From assembly GCA_030247885.1 (NCBI GenBank), contig JAPDRO010000013.1, positions 1 through 64,000 on the forward strand: a stretch of 64,000 bases of DNA. Direction: 5' to 3'. The position numbers and the translations under genes were made by a program. The notes beneath the pieces are model-generated. The model searched no databases. It saw only the letters and a list, made by a program, of their open reading frames with translations, and was not told where the DNA came from. The DNA comes from Taxawa tesnikishii (nom. ined.). Lineage: Eukaryota; Ascomycota; Dothideomycetes; Dothideales. Numbering within the stretch: the stretch's first letter is position 1; each line of letters starts with the position of its first letter. Below are positions 45,842-57,300 of the stretch, one piece after another.

Positions 45842-47532
45842 TTATCTGCGCATTGCAACCATAATACAATCAGAATCAGAGTCGCTAGGTAGGTCCTCAA
45901 ATAGCTCGTCTTCCTCCTCCTTAGTTATTTCTTTCGCCTTGCGCTTACGTGGCCGTCCACGAGTCTTTTCTTTGCTGTCTCCGCTTCTGCTACCTTCGCT
46001 ATCTCGAGTACTTCTTGCGTACTAAACACAAACTTCCCTTTCAATGCAACTCGCTTGCCCTTTGTTCGGGCCTTTCGAGTATTGAGAAGCCTCTCCTGTT
46101 CTTCTACCTGCTTGCGTAAAGTGATAAGCTCGCTGTGCGTCGATTCAAAAGCGCGAGTCATCCGCTCCGTATACCGCTTCGCCGGAGATGGAACGTCCTG
46201 GATAGCCTTTATCGTGGAATTGAGTAGCGCGTTTGCTTTACGTAGTTTAGTGCCCTCTGGCGGTGAGCTACAGAGTAGTGACAGGTCTAGATCGAGTTGC
46301 TAGGGTGGTGTATGCGGTGGTGAAGCGGCTAGAGTCGTCCTAGAAGGTAGCTTTTTAAGCACAGATATCGGGCTTAGCGGTACTAAACTAGCACCGCGCC
46401 ATCCAGCGAGAATGTTGCGAGTAGTAAGCGCCCTATCCCTCGCGCGGATATACATCTTAGTCCATTCTACGCGCGATATGCGGCCAGAATCGACTCGCAA
46501 AGCGGCGTCGGTCTCCGAAGTTAGCGTGCGCTTAAGCGGCGCAAACACGCCAACGTTAAGCGGTTGAAGGATATGCGAACAATGAGGTAGTAGTATCATC
46601 AAGTTAATCTCATTCTGCATATAGAAGGCAATTACCTTGCCAGTAATATGGCTGCTATGGCCGTCCATGATTAGTAATCTCCGAGTTGTGGAGTCCTCCG
46701 ACCGTGTCAAAGGCTCGAACACGGTAGTTAGCTACTCGTAACCGTGGCTATCGGACGTCTAGCCGCTGTTACTAGTCGAGAACCTCCAGTTTGGAGGCGT
46801 ATGTGCAGGTATCTATGTAGTATTCGTGTGTTTCGCCTTGTATATCAACAAGGGTGGAATAGCCAGGCCGGCAGCGCTTACGCACTCGATTGCAGTTATC
46901 CATTCTTGCCTACTAATGATCTGCTTCCAACTACTGTCCTTACGGATGTTGACCAATACTCTTGATGACTGACTCGCTCCGACTGCGAAGCCGGACTCGT
47001 CCATGTTGTAAACGTGCTCCGGCGCATATTGGTTCTATATTTACATCTCCGTCACCGCGTCAAACCACTTCTTTGCGTTCTCGTAGCTCGTCGCTCTGAA
47101 CCGTGCGCTATCAATCTGACGCGTCCAGATGCCTGCGATCTCAGGATGACGAGCCTTGAAGCGATCGAGCTAATGCTCGCCAATTGGTCGAAGAGTTAGG
47201 GCGGAAGCCTTAGAAAGCTGGACGCGTCCGCGTCGTATCTCCTTAGCCATTTGTAGAGCTAACGCAGGCGAAGCGGGGAATCCGGTACGCGTAAGACGTG
47301 TAATCTATCGTACTAACGTCTTTTCTTCCGGTATAGAAAGGAGCTGCTCATCTTGGTGCGCTATAGCGCGTGAAGTTCGTCCAGACATGCGATGCTATAG
47401 CGTTGTGTTCGGGACCTTGAATGCGAGGGCAGCCTTACGAACTGATGGGTATTCGTTGTTTTTAACAGCAGAAATGGCCTTCTGGATATCCTCTTCCGTA
47501 TAAGCCTGTTTACTAGGTATAGAAGTACTCAT
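45842..47532 (-). pseudogene. Pogo/Fot1 transposase, decayed
   Basis: From the ATG at 47532 one frame runs through an HTH_psq/CENP-B-type DNA-binding start (YTEEDIQKAISAVKNNEYPS), VYNMDESGFAVG with the first catalytic Asp, and LLIMDGHSSHI and LLPHCSHILQPL of the DDE_1 catalytic core. An AT-hook-like RGRPRKRK lies near the end. About 560 codons, normal for Fot1. It carries several in-frame stops at positions where Gln or Trp codons are expected (after NTTL, LVR, GEH and AVTEM, and before the EPLTR block), as C-to-T/G-to-A changes would produce. A one-base shift near 45970 precedes the AT-hook; the inner copy at 33975-35822 has one more A there. The element could move only with transposase supplied from elsewhere. 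Confidence 0.88.
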
Positions 47533-47576
47533 GGTGGTTGGTAGTAACGGTAGAAGATTGGAGGTTCGCGTTGTAG

Positions 47577-47618
47577 TGACCCACTACCCCGCGTGACCCA
47601 CATCCCCGCGGACTACGT
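47577..47618 (-). repeat. Right 42-bp TIR of the pogo element
   Basis: Perfect inverse of 45771-45812. Flanked outside by TA. Confidence 0.95.
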
Positions 47619-48355
47619 TACCGCAGTAAGACGCTGTAGCAGCAGGCGACAAAAATTTGAGTTGGAAGCATTTCAATTAGGTCGGACCGTGCAGAACGGT
47701 ACTTCTCCAGAGTTCTATGCAACCAAACTCGCATCAGGTATGGCTTGTTTAATGCGTGCATCGGCAACCTAAGAGGCGGCGAGCGGATAATCCAATCTAC
47801 AGAACGTGGTCTCCGCGTCTATGTCACATTCTTTCGAGCGAGCGTAATACGATAGATCAGGATCTGAATGCTATCAGTCACGAAGCCGGTTCTTCTCCTA
47901 TGTGCTACCCATGGGAAAGCGAGCGAAACAACACCTCCATGTTGTTTGCTCACTTGAACAGGAATCCAGGGCGTGTGGTGTTCAGAACCATCCATCATGA
48001 CAGTTGCGCCCAATGTTCTTCGGCTGACGCTCATTATCATCTTGGCGATTATTCGCAAGAAGTCAGCAACGAAAACCACGATGCTCACACTTGGCTTGGT
48101 CATGGTCTGACATGGGCACACCAACCAATTTAGTCACTAGAAGCTGTCGCTTGCTTTGAGTAAGCATTACTCCTGACCTCGAATGCGCAATGAGTTCTTG
48201 ATGGATCGCAACTGCCTCCGGCCCTAACTTGAGTAAAAAGTCGCTCTGTCCGCGACAAGAACAATTCGAGAAAGATTGTGCCTAAGTGTAACCACGTCGC
48301 CAAGCAAAAACGCCACCCGAGCGAAAGAGCACCGAAAGATCATAGAACATTAATA
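47619..48355. other. Non-coding region right of the pogo element
   Basis: About 740 bp of normal composition, including the 3' flank of the giant Ser/Thr-rich gene. A 126-codon plus-strand frame at 47756-48133 has no recognisable domain and is matched by an opposing frame, so it is not called. Confidence 0.45.
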
Positions 48356-51300
48356 TCAGAGTACGCCACAAACTAGGGACCCACCTAAGAGACCTCCACA
48401 TGATGATTTGGCACTTGAGGCTGAAGTTGTAGACGAAGCCTTGACAGTGTTGGTACCAACAGCTGTTGATGATTTGGTAACACTGAGACTTGACGATGCA
48501 ACGGTTACTGTCGAGAAAGTGGACAGAGTTATACCGCTACCACTAGGTTTGGAGCCCGTAGTTGAAATGAGGCCGTTGTTGTTGGAGCTGGAAATGGAGC
48601 CGGGGCCGCCTAGACTACTTGTAGTAGTGGCCGTAGTGACTGCGCTGGTACTAAGACTGGATAAACGAATGGTTGCTGTCGAAAAGGTGGAAGGGATAGA
48701 TGCTGTCGTAGAGATGGGTGGGCTCATGCTGCTGCTGCTGCTGCTGCTAACAGGGCTCGAAGCAACACTGCTTACAGCAGCAGAAATCGACGAAGCCATG
48801 GGACTGAGACTTGACGGTGCAACAGCCGCGGTCGATGGTGCGGAGAGGCTAATGCTACTGGAGCTCGAGCTGGAGCTGGAACTGAAGCTGGAACTGGAAC
48901 CGCTTGCAACGGCCACTAGGGTTGACGTTGGGGCACTAAGACTCGAAGATGCGATACCCGCGGTTGTGAAAGTAGACGAAGTTGCGTCCCGGCTGCTTGG
49001 GGTCGGGGATAGAGCGGTGAGCGAACTCGAGGACACCGCTGCAGACGAGCTTGATGATATAATCGCAGAGTAAAAGTGAGAATCAGTCGCGGGCGTGCTG
49101 TCCGTAGCAGCAGCAGAAGACATCGAGTCACTGCTGCTTGCAATCGGTGCCGTAGGGGAGCTACCACTAAGAATGCTTGAGGAGAACTCAACAGAAGCAA
49201 AGCTTGAAGTCGGTGCTGCGGAAGGGCTACTGCTGCTGCTACTACTGGAACCTCCAGAACCGCTCGCGACTGCGAGTGTAGACAACCCAGGTGCGGTAAG
49301 GCTCGGTGATGTGCTAGCTATCATCGAGTCGAGACTTGTACTCATGCTGCTGTCGCTGCTGCCTGTGAAGCTAGAACCACCGGGATTGTTTGCAACAGCG
49401 GCAATGGGCAACGTCGTGGCAGTTGAACTCTCTGACGTGATAGTTGTGGTGATTGCAGTTAACACAAATGATGAGCTCATGCCAGTACTGCTGAAGCTGC
49501 TAGAGCTCAGGCGGATTGACAAGCTTGTGGTAACGGCAGTGGACGACCCGATGGTACCAAGTGACGCAGACATGCTGGAGGAGGGTGTGGCATACGAAAC
49601 ACCACTGAAAACTGACGCACTCAGTCCACTGCCTGTGGCGCTTAGATTATCCACACTACCCACACTAGCGGAGCTGGACAACGCAGTCTCACTGGAAGAG
49701 GAGGATGTACCAAATGCGAGTGTGACAGATGTTGTGCTGCTTTCGGTTGCCGTGGATTCTTGATCAAAGGACATCCGCGATTGTGTAGACGAAGCCATAG
49801 GCGTGGGTAGACCTATGGCTGACGCTGAATCGCTCATTGAGGTCGCAGATTGTGAGATTGATGTGACCCTCGTGACGCTATCTGTGGCATCACTTGCTGT
49901 CGATGGAATGGAGCTGCTGCCCGATCGAATGAGATCACTCAATGCCGAAGCTGATGTGGTAGGATCGGAAGCTGGAACACTATCTGAGAAGGAGACTTCT
50001 GATGATGTTGTCGTATCCGGAGCCCGACTAATCACGGTCTCATCGGTGCCTGGGTTGATCGTGGGAGATGTCTCTGTACTCGACGATTGGGCAATAAGTG
50101 CTGTGGTTGAAGTCATGCTTGCGCTGCCGTCCATCGACACAGTGGGGCTCGAAAACTGCGGTAATGCGCTGGACAAAGTGGGCCGATCTTGGGTTTGCGT
50201 TGACTCAGCTATTGAAGTTGGCATTGCTGGTTTTACGGACAAACCCGATGTAATATCATCTGAAGTTGACGAGATAGATGATGCGATCTGGGCACTCTGG
50301 GACGAAGCATCAGCACCATCTCCGCTCGAGATAGAGGCCGAAGCGCTGGAGCGGGCAAGCTGGCTGGTCGCAGTGTCAAGAGCGTACAACGGGATCGTTT
50401 TACTTGAGGTGATGCTAACAGTGCTCGTGAAGTTATCATCGGCGCTGCTCGAAGGATCTGCGGAAGCTGATCTGGTGGCAGTTTCGATGTCACTACTTTC
50501 CGAAGGTGCCGCGTCGCTGCTTTCGCGCGAGGCCGAGGCAGATGCGGAAGAACCAGCAAGCTGACGAGTGTCAGAAACGGGGGCGATAGAGGGATATATC
50601 GAACTCGACGCAGTTCTTGCGTTGCTGGTGGCGGTATTACTCGGGGTACTTTGCAATGATGCAGACGTGGCCAATCCCTCGACAGTGGCAGCGGTCGTGC
50701 TCGTATTGCTGTTATGGGAAATGATGAAGCTAGACGAAAGGCCACTTGCCAGAGTCAAGGATAGACTGCTTGGCATGATGAATCCGTGTGCTGTAGAGCT
50801 AGACGCGATCGTGCTGGAAGACCAACTAAGGCTAGTGGATACAGCGCCGGCTGTCGCCATCATTCCCGACACGGAGGTCATACTGCTGTTCATGCCACTT
50901 CTCATACTGCTGTTGGGTACAGCACCTGGAACGACTGTGGTTGTTACTGCATCCGAGAGGGCCGGTTCTGGATATGTGCCGTTCAATGCGGCTGCACTTG
51001 GAACATTTGATACCGAAGATATGGTACTCGACAGGGTTGTGCTTGACACAACCGCCGTTGGAGAAGTTACGCTTGACGACCCGGTGTCCGCAAAGCTAGG
51101 GTCTGGAGATGCGTTGCCCGAGTAAGCGACGGAGTCGATGTTACCTCTAAAGAGGCCGCATTCAAGCTCGAGACGATGGAAACTGTGGCAATCGCGAAAG
51201 TCGCATTGGAAAAAGCAACGGTCGATATTGAGTTTGTCGAAGAAGTGGTAGCCGTGTGGCTAGTAGTTGCTGGAGCAGGACTTGTTATCATAACATCCGG

Positions 51301-54300
51301 ATTGATTGCGTTGGAGACGGTGCTCGCAAGGGCCAAGCCAGAATACGTATTGCTCAATGAGGTATATCTGGAGATTTCTATGCTCGGATGTGCGCTGCTG
51401 CTCGCTGGAAGCCTGAAGACGTCACTTGTAGGCATGGCTGCACTGGTGGAAGCCAGGTGCAAGGTGGTGTTCTTGGTCGTGTACCGGCTACTGGAGGTTG
51501 TTGATGGAACGGTATCGGCTGTAGAAAGAGTAGGTAAATCAACTGCCATATCGTTGGTAGAATTAGAGCTAATCGTTAAAGTCCCGAGAGACATAGAAGA
51601 CCGGTTTGTGGAACTAGCGCGTGACGCAGTGATTGCCGAATTACTTTTATACGTCATCGGCGGATATGAGAAGCCAATACCGGGAGCAGTGATTAAAGTA
51701 CCGGATGCAAGAGGTGCAGTCCTCGTAGTCGCGTCACGGCTCCCATCGGCAGTAGTCTCTGGAGTATGGCGATATAAGGATGTGATGGAACTATTCCTTA
51801 ACGGCACCAGAAAGGAAAAGGTCATATTGTCAATAGAGCTTGATAATGTAGCGACGGACAAGACAGAATTAGCAGCTGTTGTGGTCGCAGGAACATACGG
51901 AGCAGCAGAGCCAGGGGATGATGTGGAGTTGATCCTAGCGGTCGCTGAAGAAGAAGAAGAAGAGGTAATTCTGTTGACAGATATCGGCAACCAAGTAGCG
52001 GACAAAGCAGGACCAGCGACTTTGGTTGAGGTGCTACCGGTAGCAGCAGGGTAATTTGGTGGAAGAAGAGAACTGGATATCCAAGCTTCGTTGTCTGGAA
52101 GCGAGGTTGAGGAGATCGATGCAAAATTCGAAGCGTAAAGAGTGGATGTCCGACTGATGCCCGTGAATGATGGAGCCGAGGCAGATGATAGGAAAGTCGT
52201 AACAGATGAAAGGTTAATCTCTGAGACAGAAAAGAGGGTTGTTGACATCGGGATGTCGGTTATTGGGGTCCAATGACTATTAGTGGCAAAAATTGAAATC
52301 GATGAGGTTAGATTGATCTCTGTAGATGGTGCAAGGTCGACGATCGAAGAAGAAAGGTTATGTCTGGCGAGTGACGGTGTCGACGAGGTAAGATTGTTTG
52401 ATGCAAGAGAAACAACTTCGGCCGTCGTGAACGTGTCATTGTATGCCATGAAAGATCCTGCCGACGAGGCAACGCGTGACGACGTGTATCTGGCCCCGTC
52501 TGTAATCGATGTGGTATGATTGTTTGGGTGTAGAGTCGGCAGCGAAGGGGTGAGGTGGGGGTCTTGTAGCCGGTTGTTGGGAAGACTGAGGCTTTCGTGC
52601 TGTTGTGGATGACGGCAGTCGCTCCAACGCTGGTGGCGGAGGTGCTGATTACTGCAACCGTCTGTGAGCTTGACAAGGTTATCGATGAATAGTTGATATT
52701 TGCCATTGCCAGCAATGATGGAGAAGTTAAATACACAGAAGTTGACTCATCTTGAGATGGTTGGAGTGGGATTGTGGTTGATGAGGCAGCGATTGACGAA
52801 CGATTGAGCTGAATCTCTGTTGACGTTGCCACAGATACCATCGAGGGCGCTGCAGAGACCACAGGTATAGGCAGGTGCAAGCTGACCGAAGAAGCAGGAC
52901 TCGACACACCACTAGTCGATGCCAGCGGATCCATAGAATGATTTACTTGTACCAAACTGCTGTTCATCGTCGTCTGCAACGGAGCGCTAGCCGCGGATGG
53001 GTACGTCGTGGAGCTCAGGTAAGATGCAGTGACGTTTCTTGCAGAAGAAACGGATCCTCGAAAGCTCCAGCTGGTGCCGCTCATGTCGTTGTGACTTGGC
53101 GAAGCAAGCAGGCTACTCGAAGAATCCAGTCCTATAGATGCCGGGGTGGGTCCGACAACGATCAATGAGCTGAAACTTGAGATCGCGATCGAGGACGGCG
53201 TTGCTGGATCGGTTGTTGTCAAGGATGGCGCAGAGGTGTTAAAGATCGCAACGCCTCTGTTGGTCATATATGTAGAACCGCTTCCCGAAGCCGAAGCCAT
53301 GACAGTTGCTCGAGACGTCCAATTCGTGCCCGGTGTGGGAGGGATATAGAGAACTGCTGTTGTGCTTGAGAAAGTAGCTGTCAACGGCTTGGAGATGCCC
53401 GTGAGGAGCACCGAACAGACAAGAGACGAATTGAATGCGGTAGGTGATACTCTGAGATCGGAGGTTGGCAGAAGGATATCTGTAGGTGAATCCGTGCCTG
53501 GTGTAATGGAAGTGTTGAGGGTATGCATGGCGCTGAACGTGAGAGTGCTCGGTGAGCTCTTAACGGGTGTCCCAGCTTTAAGATTAGAGAACGACGGAGT
53601 GCTGGCTCTTCTTGCAGCAGAACTTGAGAGAAAGCTTGCGGTGTGGAAGATGGTGACATTGAGGGATGCTTTTGAGGTGGAAACGACAGCCGAGGGATCC
53701 TCGATAGATATCAGGAGTGTTGAATTGAAAGATGATGAGAGGCTAACGTTCGCGGATGCAGTGGCACTTGAAAGAAAGCTTTCGCTTGATTTGACGGACG
53801 TCTGGGAAGACGCTGGTGAGGTGGAAGTGATGGCCGATGAGTTGCTTATGGCTGTCCAAACTGCCGAATGGACAAATGGAGAGTTGCTGCCAGGTACTGA
53901 GACAGCAAGAACGGAGGGAGACGTGTGATTTGCTTTTTGGGAGGTGCCTGTGCTTATTGCGGTAGTCTTATCGAAGGTACCCGTATGCGTGAGAGCGGTA
54001 GTGCTCGACGTGTTCTTGATAAGTATGCCGATGGTCGAACGCGACATCGAGAAGTTCCTAGCAGTTACTGTTGTTGAAGAGGTCAAGGAAATGCTTGTTT
54101 CCCATGTTGAACGAAGCGTTGACGAGGTAATTGCGATTAGCGAAGTTGCAGACATCGACAGCTCCACAAATGATCTGCCTGTGGCTAAGGCATAACCAGA
54201 GAGCGCGTGGGAGAGATTGCTTCCGGCCGTGGATGCAATTATAACAGACGACAACCGACTGGCCGCGGCAGTACTTGATACTGCAGAAACAGCGGACAAG

Positions 54301-57300
54301 GACTGCGAAGTCGCAGTAGTATTCCGGTTGCTAGATGATGGAACCGAAGAATTGAAAAGACTTGTGATAGTTGCAACAGTCGATTGCGCTTGGAGAGTTG
54401 TACTTGTCATGGAGACGTTGACCGGATGTCCAGAAGGAAAGCTGATTACATGTGGCGATGCGTCGAGAGTGGGCGACGAGCCAGAGAGACCGCCCATAGA
54501 CAGATCGCTGGGCACAAGCGTTGTGGTGTTGTACGGAGTAGTGGCTGACTCGCTCCTGAACTGCGGTTGGGGGCATCGTTATACGTTGTGTTAGAGGCCT
54601 GGAACAGGGACGTGTTGGCTGCACCCGGAACCCAGGCTGAGCTTGACGAAGGAACATGCGTGACGGTCGCAGATCGATTGCTGACTCGACTGGATGAACC
54701 GTTGTACGTAGGTACGACGGGCGCAACAGTGTGCCGGAAAGGGAAAGCACCCGACACAACTGGGATGGGGAGATGGATACTAACGGACGAAACAACCCCC
54801 ATTGATGTATTCTGTAATCTAGTAACAGAAGAATTGATAGCACTCGGTAGAGGCACCAAGATGGACGAAGCGCTAGAGATCCCCATCGGATATCGACCGC
54901 TAGCAGCTGCAGATCCAATGGAGGCATTCCCAGTCTCTGTAGCTTGAACGATTTGCCTGATGAGGGAGGAGCTGTAGAAACTGGTGATAGTGGCAATGGT
55001 GGATTGCGACTCATGAGCCATACTTGTTGATGTGTTGAGCACTCCAATGAATGGTGGATTGGTTGCAATGGGAGAAGCTATAAAAGTGGGAAATGAGCGG
55101 AGGCTCGCTGCCGCAGACGCATCGGCGCTAGTTATAAATCCAGTAGAGGTGTCACGCCCGGTTGTGGGAACACTCGAAGGTGATTTGTCGCTAGAGAAAG
55201 CGGGTAACGTATTGTTGATGCCTACACCCAATTGCGGGTAACTTCGCGTACCTGATAGCTTGGTCGAGGCTGAATTTGAAGGGCTGAGAGGTAGTGTCGT
55301 GGAGGAAAACGCATTGCTCTCTACTTCCAGAGAAGAGGAATTTGGCGTCACCAGCGTGGTGCTCTGCGCCGCCGTCACGAAGGCTAGTGTCACAGACCAT
55401 TCCTTAGTCACTGCTATGGATGAAGAGATACCTTGGGATTTGTTCGTCGAAGATATAGATGACCAGCGTACGATGGCCGTAGCCGATGTATTCAATAATC
55501 CCGTGGAAGATACTCGCAGTATTGTAGAAGACCCGTTCAGTGCTGTAGTCCTTGAAAAGACGTGTGGTATTGGAATCATGCTCAGTACCGCTGCCAGTGA
55601 CGATGTCGCTCCAGGAATAGAAGGTGGATGAAATCCCGCCGAGACGGTAGAGGAGTTTCGCGTCGTGAACGGCGAACTCCGCATTGCTGTCTGTGACGGG
55701 ATGTGTTCTGTTACGGAAGTCCAGTTTAACACCGCCGGGGAAGAGGCAACACCTTGGGTTATGAAGGATGTGTTCATTGCTACAGGTGCAGAGGACTGGG
55801 CTGGCACTGTCGTGACTACGGAGTCCCTTGGCGACGAGAAAGTCATGTTTGACATCACCGGTACGGTAAAGGAATTCCGTGTCGTAGAAGACATTGTTGA
55901 TGCTGTCATCGATGCCGATATCCCCTGTATCGAAGAAGACATTTTGACCACTGGAATAGGGAGGCGTATGCTGACGGACGACATGGCATTCGAGGAGAAG
56001 CCTTCTGCTGTAGAATACGAGTCGTGGTTGACCGGCAAAGAGGAACCCTTCCTCTGTACTGAAGAGATATTTCTTGCCACTGCTGAGGGGGAACTCTGTT
56101 GTGTCCATGGAGGCCAACTGAATGCTGTCGTTAGTGGCGAAGTCCCCGTTATCGTAGAAGACTTGTTGCGCGCAGCAGCTGTCAGGGAGCTAAAAACTGG
56201 TGAGATGCTAGTGGGCAAGGCATTGGGACTGAGACTGTGTATTGAGACATTATTCGTAGTAATCGAAGCGTCCCATCCACGCATGGACGACGCAAGAGGT
56301 GCTGACGTGGTAACGGTGCTGGAGTCGTTCCTCTCTGTTCCCGTTGAGAAAGTTTGCGTGGATGTCGACTCAGGTATCACCGCAGGCGTAGTTGATAAGC
56401 TCACTCTGCTACCGCCAAGTGTTGAAGTATCATGACCGCTAATTGTAGACCGATTAGCGTTTGCCGCGGACGGAGCGATGGATGCCGATGTGACAGAAGA
56501 CATAGACCTCGACGAGATGCCGCTAGGTGAAGCTGAAAAGGGAGGTTGGCCAAGTGAGCCATTGATCGCCGCCGGAAAGGCCGTAACAGAGGCGGAGTGA
56601 TACGAATTGGCTACGGGCGATAAAGTTGCTGGAGCAAACAACAGTGATCTCGACAGACTATTGGCAGGATAATTCGGGTGTAATGTTCCGATTGTATCCG
56701 AGCCATCGATGTTTCCGATTTGGGATTTCCCATAAGGGCCAAACGAATGACTAGCTATGGCATTCGAGCGAAAGACAGAGACACGGGCAGCTAGAGCGCT
56801 CGACGACGGATAGCTAGTCGTGGAATTATTGATAGTATTGTTTAAGCTGGTGGGTGAAGGTCTTGGAAAGTTATCCAACGACACTGTAGTCGTAATCGAG
56901 CTGCCAAGAAGGATATCTGCCGAAGTCAAGAGAGAGCTGCTGAGGGATCCCGGATGAGATGGGTAGGAAGCGGAGGTGTTCGTTTCACCGACAGAAGAGG
57001 CTAACGGCGAGTTGCTGCTACGCCCTGTCTGTAGAATGGTACGATTGAAGATCGAGCCGCTTCCCGTAAAAGTTGATATTCCAGGTCCCTTTGGGTTTTC
57101 AGTGTTAGGTGGCGTAACTGAAGCACTAGTGAGAATTGGGCTTGTGTCCGTAGTGGATAAATTGCGCATGTCCGGGATCGAATCTTTGCTAAGCGGAGTG
57201 GATGGGGCAGGCCGTGATGATAGCATCGAGCGACTAGAAGCAGCCGTGGAAGCCGTTGGGAAAGAATGGGTTGTGGTGGGTAGGAGCAGATCTGTTGACT

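Larger units (their letters stand above)
45771..47618 (-). mobile_element. Fot1/pogo-like DNA transposon, 1848 bp, lightly mutated
   Basis: 42-bp terminal inverted repeats (45771-45812 and 47577-47618) match perfectly and begin ACGTAGTCCGCGGGGATGTG. TA dinucleotides at 45769-45770 and 47619-47620 are the target duplication typical of Tc1/mariner. It is the best preserved of at least five pogo copies here and keeps most CpA/TpG sites. It lies between the stop codon of the Zn2Cys6 gene (12 bp away) and non-coding DNA. Confidence 0.95.

Noticed and set aside
47756-48133. 126-codon plus-strand frame right of the pogo element
   Set aside because: No recognisable family and an opposing minus-strand frame of similar length; insufficient support.
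48408-54594. Long plus-strand open frames rich in Val, Leu, Glu and Ala (for example 48408-49073, 49803-50564, 51176-52054)
   Set aside because: They are antisense to the Ser/Thr-rich gene; its codon use leaves the opposite strand open, and none has a recognisable domain.
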